Shown: positions 54,001 through 62,291 of the stretch, in pieces | How positions within the stretch are numbered: position 1 is the first letter of the stretch | Layout of the letters: every line of letters starts with the position of its first letter | NCBI GenBank assembly: GCA_015057635.1 | Contig: SVEB01000104.1 | Coordinates: forward strand, 1 to 64,000 | DNA from: Lachnospiraceae bacterium | Lineage (GTDB): Bacteria > Bacillota > Clostridia > Lachnospirales > Lachnospiraceae | DNA length: 64,000 bases | Direction of reading: 5' to 3' | Program-made: the position numbers and the translations under genes | Notes under the pieces: generated by a model | What the model was told of the DNA's origin: nothing | Databases searched by the model: none | Seen by the model: the letters and a program-made list of their open reading frames with translations, nothing else

Positions 54001-54098
54001 CAAAAGTTCTGCTAAAAGAAAAGCTTTATCCGATAGTTAAGCCATACTATGAGTATTGGCTTGGAGAGCTTTACACAAATATACAATTATTCAAATAA
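51054..54098 (+). CDS. hsdR: type I restriction endonuclease subunit R
   Basis: 1014 residues. N-terminal PD-(D/E)XK nuclease: D126 region (RPDINVLI) and EVKK near 140. SF2 translocase follows, with Walker A QGSGKTG (about 325-332), DEAH (about 436) and TGTPL. The C-terminus is helical and docks on the methylase complex. It translocates DNA and cuts when the HsdMS complex meets unmodified sites. Confidence 0.95.
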   Translation: MSVFNEDTRVKIPATIQFLRIGYDYQSLREADIDFNTKIFVNRFKPALEKINGREFTYDEIKMIINDIHAVIKNNDLGREFYNWLINPLDKVKLIDFDNIENNDFAVVDELPFSIIEGTEEGSFRPDINVLINGMPLAFLEVKKPNNDGGIQKEFDRMINKRLKNPDYRKFFNFIQFVSFSNNMEYEEADNAEDVKAGSFYTTPNGQNTSFSFFREDDDRYLINYPYIDISVDEIKKVMKDCGYNPKETDTPEFAENLKTTTPCNSFVTSVFDKERFMYFLQYGIMFIDGTVPQKHIMRYPQFFATRKIIERLEGGGKGGIIWHTQGSGKTGLAAFSNRVIRDYYAKKNINTRFFFVVDRLDLLTQASTEFKNRGLNVVNCNNKAEFTKELNKSLSTNIDSKSIGEICVVNIQKFEGKMPEVKNDYDANIQRIFFIDEAHRSYSSKGEFFKNLMTCDVDGVYIALTGTPLLSKKERSNLKFGDYIHKYFYDKSIADGYTLRIKKESIDTVAKSEIKNNLEIEDGQLDDKAVFESDDYVECLSKFIEKDFINFRLQNSDNTIGGMIVCRTNPQARKVHEWFEKNSKLKTGLVITDINDPMQSKINKNNQLDFRDTLSPDILIVNFMLTTGYDVKRLKKMYLLRGPHAQSLLQTISRVNRPYKSPTGKVYNYGYIVDFVDIEDEYNSTIESYIKELEADLNENGEDEGSLAGLVVDKEDINRKFHAYQDQLNEIVPTDNLEVFSRMVTYFNKDTLLKIRRLLNGIKECETEFILSRAMDYAAQIDSDKNKKLIRGVQERINLINLQTNPNDTMSCMNNDEVIEVLYEFIKIRIIIMNLGELAKDSPQFKRFEDTVREIHKEINENKNKGDIKVVRLDQMLQEIFNKLSISSLDELDEITDELIEALKQARDINRENDRLSETYNGHFAFVKSYKDAIEAFPDISNKDIEKFFVIVFGDIEERLAYDTLIVQGRKNFIDTIKKDITKVLLKEKLYPIVKPYYEYWLGELYTNIQLFK

Positions 54099-54112
54099 GG
54101 AGATAAAATATA

Positions 54113-55789
54113 ATGCCAGATATTTTTACATTAGAAAATAAAATCAAACAGATTATTGATGATTTAAAGGGATTGTGCTCTACAAATGGTCTTTCAAATC
54201 AGGCCAGCGAGGAAGTAGTTATTACTTCTGTATTCCTTTATAAGTTCCTGAACGATAAGTTTATGTCTAATCTTAAGGAATTTGCCGCTGAATTAGATAT
54301 GGATTATAAAGATGTTCTTAAAAATGAAAACTATGAAATGGATGCTTTCTATGATTCATACCCACAGGACGTTGCATTTACATATGATGAAACAATCGAA
54401 TATTTGATTAATAAAACATCAAACGACAGATTCTATGAATTATTCGATGACGCATTAGAGAAGATTTCAAATGATACAAAGAACGAAGCTTTCTCTGTTG
54501 ATACTGCTGATGGTGGTAGAAAACCTCTCTTTACAAGAATCACAGAAAATGTAGAAGCTTCAAAGAGAAACAATTTTGCTAAGAATATTTTCGGAATTAT
54601 TTCTCAGGACAAGTTCGATTTTGGGGATGCTTTTAAGAATAATTTTGACTTCTACTCTACAATTTTTGAATATTTGATTAAAGATTACAATGTAGCAAGT
54701 GGTGTATATGCAGAATACTTCACACCACAGGCTATTTCATCAATTATTTCAAAAATCCTTGTTAATATGACCCCTGTAGAAGATAAGGTTTATGAGGTGT
54801 ATGACCCATCCGCTGGTTCTGGTTCACTCGTACTTCACCTTGCAAATGAGCTTGGGGAAGGTTCTTTTGGTGATAAGGCGCATGTGTTTGCACAGGATAT
54901 TTCTGGTAAATCATCAAGATTTTTAAGAATTAATATGCTCCTTAATGGCCTTACTGGTTCATTGGATAATATTATCGAAGGAGATACGCTTGAAACGCCA
55001 GCACATTACAATACACCACATGACGCTACAAGTGGAGTAAAGCAGTTTGACTATATTACAGCAAATCCACCTTTTAAGACAGATTTTTCTTCTACAAGAA
55101 ATGGTATTGAACAGAAGTGGGCTGAATGTGAAGAACATGAAGGGTTAAAGAGATTCTGGGCTGGAATTCCAAAGATTCCTAATAAGAAAAAAGAATCTAT
55201 GGCTATATATTTATGTTTTATCCAGCATATTTTATGGTCACTTAAGCCAGACGGAAAAGCTGCTGTAATTGTACCTACTGGATTTATTACAGCTCAGTCA
55301 GGAATTGAAAAGACAATCAGACAGACTATTATTGAAAAGAAATGGCTTAAGGGTGTGATTTCGTTTCCTTCAAATATCTTTGCTAATACTGGAACAAACG
55401 TATCCGTAATGTTTATTGATAAATCAAATCAGGATGGAGAAATTCTTCTTGTAGATGCTTCAAAACTTGGAACAAAGGTTAAAGACGGTAAGAATCAAAA
55501 GACTGTTCTTAGTAATGAAGAGATTGAAAAAATTTATAATACATTTATTAATCAGGAAGAAATTGATGATTTTTCCGTTAAGGTTACATACGACCAGATT
55601 ACAGAAAAGAATTATTCATTCTCTGCTGGCCAGTATTTTGAAGTAAAGATTGAATTTGTAGAGCTTACACAGGACGAATTTAATCAGAAAATGGCTACAT
55701 ATACAGCTAACCTTGATAAATTATTCTCCGAGGGAAAATCTCTTGAAGATTCTATAAAAGAGAGACTGGGGGAATTGAAGTATGAGTAA
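54113..55789 (+). CDS. hsdM: type I DNA methyltransferase subunit M (N6-adenine)
   Basis: 558 residues. N-terminal helical HsdM domain (LENKIKQIIDDLKGLC), AdoMet motif I DPSAGSGSLVL (about 232-242), and the catalytic NPPF at about 317-320 in ITANPPFKTDFSS. It protects host sites by methylating adenine. 14 bp after hsdR and overlapping hsdS by 8 bp. Confidence 0.95.
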   Translation: MPDIFTLENKIKQIIDDLKGLCSTNGLSNQASEEVVITSVFLYKFLNDKFMSNLKEFAAELDMDYKDVLKNENYEMDAFYDSYPQDVAFTYDETIEYLINKTSNDRFYELFDDALEKISNDTKNEAFSVDTADGGRKPLFTRITENVEASKRNNFAKNIFGIISQDKFDFGDAFKNNFDFYSTIFEYLIKDYNVASGVYAEYFTPQAISSIISKILVNMTPVEDKVYEVYDPSAGSGSLVLHLANELGEGSFGDKAHVFAQDISGKSSRFLRINMLLNGLTGSLDNIIEGDTLETPAHYNTPHDATSGVKQFDYITANPPFKTDFSSTRNGIEQKWAECEEHEGLKRFWAGIPKIPNKKKESMAIYLCFIQHILWSLKPDGKAAVIVPTGFITAQSGIEKTIRQTIIEKKWLKGVISFPSNIFANTGTNVSVMFIDKSNQDGEILLVDASKLGTKVKDGKNQKTVLSNEEIEKIYNTFINQEEIDDFSVKVTYDQITEKNYSFSAGQYFEVKIEFVELTQDEFNQKMATYTANLDKLFSEGKSLEDSIKERLGELKYE

Positions 55790-57053
55790 AATGAAGTTTA
55801 AAGACCTTCTTGACAATAATTCAGGTATTACTAAAGGGCCATTTGGGGGAGATATTAAGAAAGCATATTTTGTACCAAAGGGGGAAGATACATATAAAGT
55901 ATATGAACAAGGTGTAGTATACGAAAATAACGTTAATTATGGGACGTATTATATTGATTCAGAAAGGTATAATAAATTAAAAAAGTTTGAAGTATTAACA
56001 GGGGATATACTATTGACTGGTGCTGGAACATTAGGTGAATTATTTGTAGTTCCTGAAAACCATGAAAAAGGTGTCATAAATCAAGCTTTGTTAAGAATTA
56101 GGTTGAATTCTGATGTGGTAGATAAGGATTATTTTCTTTATTATTTCAAGTGGTATATAAAAAATGTTGTATGTAGAATTAACGGAGATTCTGTTATCCC
56201 AAATCTTCCGCCAATAGCAATTTTAAAGGAAACAGATGTGGATATACCTGAGATAGAAATACAAAGACAAATTGCAAAGACATTAAAAATAATCGATTCT
56301 AAAATCGAAAACAACAACAAAATCAATGCCGAACTTGAATCAATGGCAAAGACTATCTATGACTATTGGTTTTTGCAGTTTGAATTTCCAAATGAAGAAG
56401 GAAAACCATACAAATCATCTGGTGGGAAAATGGTATGGAATGAGGAATTAAAGCGCGAAATACCAGAAGGATGGGAAGTTACGTATTTGTCTGAATTGTG
56501 TGATTTTAATAATGGAATAAATTATGATAAAGATGAACTTGGAGATAAAAACTATAGCATTATTAATGTTAGAAATATTACATCTTCAACATTATTATTA
56601 GATAAATCAGACTTTGATATTATTAATCTAAAATCGTCTCAAGCGGATAAATATTTAGTAGAAAAAGATGATATATTGATTGCGCGTAGTGGGACGCCTG
56701 GCGCAGTCAGATTATTGGAATCAGATATTGAGAATATCATTTATTGTGGATTTATCATTAGATGCAAACCATTAAACCCAGTTCAAAGATATTATTTAGC
56801 ATATTCTTTAAAATTGTTAGAAGGAAGTAATGCAACAAAAACAGGTGGTTCAATAATGCAAAATGTTAGTCAAGATACTTTGAAACAAATTAATATATGC
56901 ATTCCTGATGATGATGTTATTGAAAAGTATAATAATTCTATAAGTGTAATACTTTCAAAAATGCAAAATGTTATAGAAGAAAATCGTGAACTTACTTCAC
57001 TTAGAGATTTTCTTCTTCCATTGCTGATGAATGGTCAGGTGGGATTTAAATAA
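55782..57053 (+). CDS. hsdS: type I restriction specificity subunit S
   Basis: 423 residues with two target-recognition domains separated by a conserved coiled coil (IQRQIAKTLKIIDSKIENNNKINAELESMAKTIYDYWF, about 165-203). The second domain starts near GWEVTYLSELCDFNNGINY, and the protein ends in a second coil (IEENRELTSLRDFLLPLLMNG). Determines the bipartite DNA target. Complete. Confidence 0.94.
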   Translation: MSKMKFKDLLDNNSGITKGPFGGDIKKAYFVPKGEDTYKVYEQGVVYENNVNYGTYYIDSERYNKLKKFEVLTGDILLTGAGTLGELFVVPENHEKGVINQALLRIRLNSDVVDKDYFLYYFKWYIKNVVCRINGDSVIPNLPPIAILKETDVDIPEIEIQRQIAKTLKIIDSKIENNNKINAELESMAKTIYDYWFLQFEFPNEEGKPYKSSGGKMVWNEELKREIPEGWEVTYLSELCDFNNGINYDKDELGDKNYSIINVRNITSSTLLLDKSDFDIINLKSSQADKYLVEKDDILIARSGTPGAVRLLESDIENIIYCGFIIRCKPLNPVQRYYLAYSLKLLEGSNATKTGGSIMQNVSQDTLKQINICIPDDDVIEKYNNSISVILSKMQNVIEENRELTSLRDFLLPLLMNGQVGFK

Positions 57054-57073
57054 AATTATTGAGAATATATTGT

Positions 57074-57102
57074 TTAAGCTCTCATTAAATATGAGAGCTT
57101 AA
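57074..57102. terminator. hairpin between restriction and CBASS operons
   Basis: 12-bp perfect stem TTAAGCTCTCAT / ATGAGAGCTTAA with loop TAAAT; only a short T tract follows, so termination may be partial. Confidence 0.65.
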
Positions 57103-57122
57103 TTATAAGAAAGGAGAACGGT

Positions 57123-58217
57123 ATGAATAGTACAATAATAATTATTATAAGTGCTGTTGTAATGGGCGGGATATTACTTCTTATTGATTTAATTAAAGGT
57201 AATAAAGAAACCACTACCTCAGACGCAATTATTGGTGTTGGCTTAGGGATGTTTGGACCATCCGTCTACGAAACATTTATTAATGCTACAATAATATTAT
57301 CAGGCAAAGAAGCTCCAGAAGGAATGAACCAATATGTAAGCTTAATATGTGGATTTTTATTAATTGTGATTGGGATTTATTATAGAAAAAATCTGAAAGA
57401 AAAAGTACATGTTTTAAATATGCATGGATTAATACAAAGAGATATAAGTGATGCATCAGCTATAAAAGATTTAAAATTGGCGGATTATAAAGTCAAAGAA
57501 CAAATTATTGATTTTATTCCTTTTTTTGATAATGGGAAAATAGATTCTAAAATAAACGGGTTTATATGCAATCAAATAGAAAATGACGTAATAAAATTCA
57601 CAGCAAAGGCAACAGATAGTGTTGGTTGTTTTACGGGAATGGCACCAATCCCATATACAATATATGCAGGAACTTTTATGGAAAATGCTAATATTAATCG
57701 ATATTTTGAATATGATGGACGCTCTGGAAAAAAGAAATACTATGAATTAAAAAAAGCAACTAGAAAGCAAAAGAAAGAAGGATGGCCAAGATTAGAAGTG
57801 TCTTTTCCAAATTCAATTAATACAAATTCTACGGAAATTGTTTTGGCAATATCTGTATCTCATACTATTTCAGAGCAAAATTTGGCACAGTTTACGGGGA
57901 AAGATATTGTAAAATTACAGTTGCAGGGGGCAACCGATAATATAATACAGTCAAAGGAACAGTTAGAAGAATATACGAATGTGATTTATAATTGCATAAA
58001 CACAGATATAGATAATAAATATCCTGCATTACAGAAAATACACTTAGTTGCATCTATACCAAGTTGCGTTTCTGTTACAATTGGAAAAAGTGTAGGATTA
58101 AGGACTAATAGAAATGTTAATATTATTGCTTATCATTTTATTAGAGAGGCGAATCCTGTATATAAATTTGGTATTTATATAAACGGAAGCAATAAAGGCA
58201 AGTACATAGAAAGATAA
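57123..58217 (+). CDS. cap14: membrane-anchored SAVED-domain CBASS effector (Cap14-like)
   Basis: 364 residues. The N-terminal hydrophobic part has helices at about 4-22 and 70-87 and a weaker hydrophobic stretch at 36-59. From about 95 it is a soluble SAVED domain: VHVLNMHGL at the start, and a C-terminal LVASIPSCVSVTIGKSVGLRTNRNVNIIAYHF typical of this cyclic-oligonucleotide sensor. On ligand binding it should assemble in the membrane and impair it, causing abortive infection. Paired with the CD-NTase 13 bp downstream. GAAAGGAG precedes the ATG. Confidence 0.85.
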   Translation: MNSTIIIIISAVVMGGILLLIDLIKGNKETTTSDAIIGVGLGMFGPSVYETFINATIILSGKEAPEGMNQYVSLICGFLLIVIGIYYRKNLKEKVHVLNMHGLIQRDISDASAIKDLKLADYKVKEQIIDFIPFFDNGKIDSKINGFICNQIENDVIKFTAKATDSVGCFTGMAPIPYTIYAGTFMENANINRYFEYDGRSGKKKYYELKKATRKQKKEGWPRLEVSFPNSINTNSTEIVLAISVSHTISEQNLAQFTGKDIVKLQLQGATDNIIQSKEQLEEYTNVIYNCINTDIDNKYPALQKIHLVASIPSCVSVTIGKSVGLRTNRNVNIIAYHFIREANPVYKFGIYINGSNKGKYIER

Positions 58218-58230
58218 AGGAGGGAATATA

Positions 58231-59577
58231 TTGTACGATTTATCAAGTGAGTTTAAAAAATTTTATGACAATGAGGTTGTACTTCCAGCAGCTGAAAAAA
58301 CAAAGTTACGTGAAAAAAAGAAATTAAATGTAGATAGATTAATAGCTGGACTTGATGAATATAACAAAGAAAACAATAAATCATATGAAGTACTAGAGAC
58401 AAGAGAACAGGGGAGCGTGGCAATGTCTACAGTTACTCAAAACGATAGTAATGATTATGATATTGATGTGGCAATTATTTTTGACAAGGATAATATTAGT
58501 GGTGTCGGACATCGAGAGATAAAGAATATTATTGTAGATGCATTAAAAAGAAAATGTACTAATTTTAAAAAAGACCCAGAGGCATTAAAAAATTGTGTCA
58601 GGATTGAGTATAAAGATGGATACCATGTTGACTTTGCAATATATCGAAAGAGTATAGATGATGACGGCATTGCTTTATATGAACATGCGGGAAGTACGCA
58701 ATGGCAAGAAAGAAATCCTGCAGCTATCAATGATTGGTTTAGTTCAGAAATAAGTGAAAAAGGAAGCGGATTAAGAGAAGTCATCAGATTATCAAAAATG
58801 TTTTGTAAATCGCGAAGCTCATGGCAAATGCCTGGAGGGTTAATTCAGTCTGTTGTATGCGATGAAAAGTTTCAAAATTATGACAGAATGGATGAAATGT
58901 TTTATGAGACTATGTGTGCCGTTAGAGACCGATTAAACAGTAGCATTGAAGTATATAATCCAACAGATACAACAAAATCTCTATTATTGAAACAAAAAGA
59001 TAGAGATGAAATGGAAAATTGGAAAAACAGGCTTACAGACAAGTTATCTAAACTTGAAATTCTTTTTGACGAGGACAATTGTTCCGAAAAGAAAGCTAAG
59101 GATGCATGGTATGATTTCTTTCAACATGAATTTTGGAAAACATCATCCGAAGCAAAGCAATGTTATTCAGAAGTATGTTGTGCATACTATAATAATACAG
59201 AACAGGATATAAGAGATATGTTTCCAGTAAAAAGATATTATAATCTTGAATTGGAATGTATTATAGAGGCTGATGGATTTAGACCAACATATCTATCATC
59301 TTTTTTGAGAATATATAAATGGCTTCCGCATAATAAGACATTGAAGTTTTCAATAAAATCGACAAATGCTCCAGCTGATTGTGATATATATTGGAAAGTT
59401 TGTAATGTTGGAGATGAGGCACAACGAAGAAATTGCATACGTGGAGAAATAATTAAAACAAATAAGCGTACACAGATAGAACATACATGTTTTAGGGGTG
59501 CTCATTTTGTAGAATGTTATTTAGTAAAATATGGAGAAGTTGTAGCAATGTCAAGAATTGATGTTCCTATTGAATAA
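58231..59577 (+). CDS. CBASS CD-NTase (cGAS/DncV-like) with AGS-C-like C-terminal sensor
   Basis: 448 residues. The nucleotidyltransferase core has G61-S62 in REQGSVAMST, the metal Asp pair D77/D79 in NDYDIDVAI, and D134 in YHVDFAIY. A helical middle contains the pol-beta-like C-terminal half. Residues about 335-448 (CIIEADGFRPTYLSS ..., ending SRIDVPIE) form a separate beta-rich domain like the AGS-C domain, proposed to sense ligands or phage products. It makes a cyclic oligonucleotide that activates the SAVED effector. TTG start at 58231, supported by AAAGGAGG 7 bp upstream. Confidence 0.85.
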   Translation: MYDLSSEFKKFYDNEVVLPAAEKTKLREKKKLNVDRLIAGLDEYNKENNKSYEVLETREQGSVAMSTVTQNDSNDYDIDVAIIFDKDNISGVGHREIKNIIVDALKRKCTNFKKDPEALKNCVRIEYKDGYHVDFAIYRKSIDDDGIALYEHAGSTQWQERNPAAINDWFSSEISEKGSGLREVIRLSKMFCKSRSSWQMPGGLIQSVVCDEKFQNYDRMDEMFYETMCAVRDRLNSSIEVYNPTDTTKSLLLKQKDRDEMENWKNRLTDKLSKLEILFDEDNCSEKKAKDAWYDFFQHEFWKTSSEAKQCYSEVCCAYYNNTEQDIRDMFPVKRYYNLELECIIEADGFRPTYLSSFLRIYKWLPHNKTLKFSIKSTNAPADCDIYWKVCNVGDEAQRRNCIRGEIIKTNKRTQIEHTCFRGAHFVECYLVKYGEVVAMSRIDVPIE

Positions 59578-59623
59578 GAAATAAAAAGGATACAAGCATA
59601 GACGGTGTTTGGAGGGTTACAAA

Positions 59624-61186
59624 ATGATAAGTATAAGAAATTTACTAGAAAAAAGGGCTGAATATCCGTTATCAAAAGATGGGGATAGTTGGCTGGAAGA
59701 AATATTAAATAATGAGACACAAAAAGATGTGTGGCTAATTACTGTTTCTAGTACCTTACATAATTCTGGACGAAGAAAAGTATTTGAACAAATCTTAGCA
59801 AAGTATTCTTTGGTTGGCGTATATAATCTGGGAGCACCTTTTTATAATACGGGGGCACAGATGGAATTAATACATCTATCAAGTATGGCATCTGATAATA
59901 TGGATGTTTCTATTTACAAGGGCCAGATATTTATTCGCGGAGTAAAAAGAGTAAAACAATCCGATGGTTTATTTGCTTTACCAGAAAAATTCTCTATGAA
60001 ATATGAGAAATATTTAGATGGATTAGAAAGCTGGATTAATGGTGGAGCTATGCCAGAAGATGACAATGCTGGAGAGTACGAATATAATACGATTGTCTCT
60101 ACGGATATATCAGACAATTATTTATTCCCAGAGTATTATAGTAAAAAGGCAATGGATGTAAGACGTCTCTTGCAACAGGAAACACTTGTAAGGCTTGGAG
60201 ATATTACTGAAATTATTATGCCTCGTCCTGTAACAGATATGGTGGGAAAAGTTGTAGGAATGGCAGACCTTAAATATCCATTTGATACAGAATCCATTGC
60301 TGAAAATACGGCTACTTCTGTTGTCTTACAAAAGAATGATATTATTCTTCCAAGTGTGGGAAGTGTTAAACCATTTTTAATTGCTGATGAATTGGATGAA
60401 AAAATATATGCAAATCGGAATATGTTTGTATTGCGGTGTAAAGATATCCAGCCAGAATATTTGTATTTATACCTAAATAGTGAGGTATGCCAGACTATTC
60501 TTGATTCACAAAAGCTTGGATGCTTTATTTCAAAGATTACAATGAAAGCGGCAAAAGACATTCCTGTTATTATGCCGACAAAGGACGAACAAGAATACAG
60601 TTTACAGGCACAGATACTAACACATATTGAAAGAAGAAGTTATCAGTTCAAAGGCGATGTTGAAGCCAGAGTTTTAGCATATTGGAAAGCATTACATAAG
60701 AATGATGACAAAAAGCCTGAAAAAGTAGAAGATATTCTTGAGATAGAACTTTTAGAAACACTAAAGGTTCATTCTACTAATCAATTGCAAGAAATGCTGC
60801 ATGATGACTGGAAAGAATTAAATGATTGTTTCAGAGTAGGAGCATATAAGGCAACATTGATTTTGGCGGGGTCAATATTGGAGGCTGTTCTTATTGACTG
60901 GCTATCAGAAATTAAAGGCCCCGATTATTTTACGGAAGACTACATGGTAACTGACCGCAATGGCAGACAGAAAAGAGCAGAATTAATTGACTACATAAAC
61001 GAAATCAAGTATATTGAGCGACCACATTGGATAGACGAAGCAACAAAAGCCCATGAAATTAGGAAAAAGAGAAATCTTGTTCATGCAAAACTTGGTATTA
61101 TTTCCGATGAAATAAACGAAGAAACCTGTAGAATGGTAATTGATTATTTAAGGGATGTAATTAAAACAAGAGGGATTGAAGCATAA
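59624..61186 (+). CDS. degenerate methylase + target-recognition domain + HEPN/DUF4145-like fusion, unknown system
   Basis: 520 residues in three parts. (1) 1-175: VWLITVSSTLHNSGRRKVFEQILAKYSLVGVYNL... resembles the segment of N6-adenine methylases after the NPPY motif, but no AdoMet motif I or NPPF/Y is present. (2) About 187-340: a single type I S-like target-recognition domain (LVRLGDITEIIMP ..., KNDIILPSVGSV, FVLRCKDIQPEYLYLYLNSE ..., ISKITMKAAKDIPVIMP). (3) About 385-520: an all-helical domain with LHDDWKELNDCFRVGAYKAT and EIRKKRNLVHAK, where R480-x6-H487 fits a HEPN-type motif. ATG 59624 follows GGAGGG. It is the third gene of the CBASS operon (46-bp gap). Function unknown. Confidence 0.7.
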   Translation: MISIRNLLEKRAEYPLSKDGDSWLEEILNNETQKDVWLITVSSTLHNSGRRKVFEQILAKYSLVGVYNLGAPFYNTGAQMELIHLSSMASDNMDVSIYKGQIFIRGVKRVKQSDGLFALPEKFSMKYEKYLDGLESWINGGAMPEDDNAGEYEYNTIVSTDISDNYLFPEYYSKKAMDVRRLLQQETLVRLGDITEIIMPRPVTDMVGKVVGMADLKYPFDTESIAENTATSVVLQKNDIILPSVGSVKPFLIADELDEKIYANRNMFVLRCKDIQPEYLYLYLNSEVCQTILDSQKLGCFISKITMKAAKDIPVIMPTKDEQEYSLQAQILTHIERRSYQFKGDVEARVLAYWKALHKNDDKKPEKVEDILEIELLETLKVHSTNQLQEMLHDDWKELNDCFRVGAYKATLILAGSILEAVLIDWLSEIKGPDYFTEDYMVTDRNGRQKRAELIDYINEIKYIERPHWIDEATKAHEIRKKRNLVHAKLGIISDEINEETCRMVIDYLRDVIKTRGIEA

Positions 61187-61192
61187 GAAGAA

Positions 61193-61228
61193 TGAGCAGG
61201 TCAATTTTGAAGACCTGCTCATCTTTTG
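61193..61228. terminator. terminator shared by convergent genes
   Basis: ATGAGCAGGTC ... GACCTGCTCAT with a short loop, then CTTTTG. It ends the defence operon and overlaps the 3' end of the minus-strand regulator gene. Confidence 0.75.
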
Positions 61229-61959
61229 TTTAGAGTATATTTTGCTTTTATATCATCTGAAAGAGTCAAATAAGTTTCTAAATATTCTTCTTTAATGATT
61301 CTCATATCATCGGTGTTAATAAGTATGACCGAAGCATACATAGGAAGCATGTATGGATGCATTTGTTTGATTTCATCATATAGAACATCGGAATTAGTAA
61401 CAAAAGACATTTTGGATTTTGGAGAGTGCTGCATACATACGAGTTTAGCATAGTACATATAGATTCTCTGCTGTGAAGGAGTGGCAGGCTCTATATCATC
61501 AATTCTTGTCTTAAAATCAAACATCCAATTATCTATATCACCATCATCAATCTCAATAGCTAAATCAAAGAATTTGGAATCAGTTGACTGCTTAACATTC
61601 CATTTAAAATCACATTCTGATAAAGCACTGGTTATAGTGGCGATTCCAAGTTTTTCAAATCTTAATGCAATATTACGAGCATTATTAGCATCAGAATACT
61701 TTGCTACAGAATAACCTGCAGCTTCAAGTAGTTCTTCTTCGGTAATACCGTTTGTTTCGGTAAATCTTGCAATCTTTTTTATTGTTGAAGGTGTAGGAGC
61801 CTTATCAAATTTCCCCTTCAGATACTTGCACATATAAGCAAGAGACACACCGCATTCATTGGCATAGTCAGTAAGTGTTAATCTTCCCTGTGCCTTTATC
61901 AATAGTTCAGTAAATTTTTCTTTATCAAATTCAAAGTCTGGTTGAACAGCTCTACTCAT
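61219..61959 (-). CDS. XRE-family regulator with C-terminal sensor-like domain
   Basis: 246 residues. N-terminal HTH (LTLTDYANECGVSLAYMCKYLKGK, about 26-50) followed by a linker (TPSTIKKIARFTETNG), then a mixed alpha/beta domain of about 150 residues with an acidic stretch (EIDDGDIDNWMFDF). The start is ATG 61959 (MSRAVQPDF) with GGAGAGG 9 bp upstream; longer TTG or ATG frames lack a site. Divergent from the recombinase operon, so it probably controls excision. Not an obvious ImmA/IrrE relative. Confidence 0.75.
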   Translation of the reverse strand: MSRAVQPDFEFDKEKFTELLIKAQGRLTLTDYANECGVSLAYMCKYLKGKFDKAPTPSTIKKIARFTETNGITEEELLEAAGYSVAKYSDANNARNIALRFEKLGIATITSALSECDFKWNVKQSTDSKFFDLAIEIDDGDIDNWMFDFKTRIDDIEPATPSQQRIYMYYAKLVCMQHSPKSKMSFVTNSDVLYDEIKQMHPYMLPMYASVILINTDDMRIIKEEYLETYLTLSDDIKAKYTLNKR

Positions 61960-62073
61960 AAGAATCATCCTCTCCAAAATCTTTCATATTAAATAAGACA
62001 ATTAGTCTGCAAAATGAAAAATCATATTTAATATATAACCTATTGTTGCCTCCAATTATAGCAAGAATAATGT

Positions 62074-62108
62074 ATAAAATCAAATAAAACAAAAATATTT
62101 GATTTTAT
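62074..62108. repeat. 13-bp inverted repeat in regulator-recombinase intergenic region
   Basis: ATAAAATCAAATA (62074-62086) and its exact complement (62096-62108), with a 9-base A-rich spacer. Operator-like location, between the divergent XRE gene and the recombinase promoter. Confidence 0.55.
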
Positions 62109-62120
62109 CTTTAAATATTG

Positions 62121-62149
62121 TTGTATTTTTAGTATTTCTTGTGTATAAT
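62121..62149 (+). promoter_or_regulatory. promoter of recombinase operon
   Basis: TTGTAT (62121-62126), 17-bp spacer, TATAAT (62144-62149). Confidence 0.6.
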
Positions 62150-62154
62150 ACAAT

Positions 62155-62182
62155 AAAGATAAAAACAAAGATAAAAACAAAG
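62155..62182 (+). repeat. 12-bp tandem repeat after recombinase promoter
   Basis: AAAGATAAAAAC twice in tandem (62155-62166, 62167-62178) plus a partial third copy (AAAG). It lies at the predicted transcription start. Confidence 0.55.
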
Positions 62183-62250
62183 CGAATCAAAAAACTTTAT
62201 TTTTAACAAAATGTATTTTGTGTGGTTACTTTTGGCAAGGAGGAACGAAA

Positions 62251-62262
62251 TTTAATAGTAGA
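62251..62262 (+). repeat. 12-bp motif TTTAATAGTAGA, copy 2
   Basis: Identical to 43831-43842; about 30 bp before the recombinase ATG. Confidence 0.45.
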
Positions 62263-62291
62263 GAGATTTATTGGAAAGGAAATGATGATAA

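Noticed and set aside
59624..60640. Second hsdS gene for the upstream type I system
   Set aside because: Only one recognition domain, no central coiled-coil repeat pattern, and an extra N-terminal methylase-like and C-terminal helical domain; separated from hsd genes by the CBASS pair.
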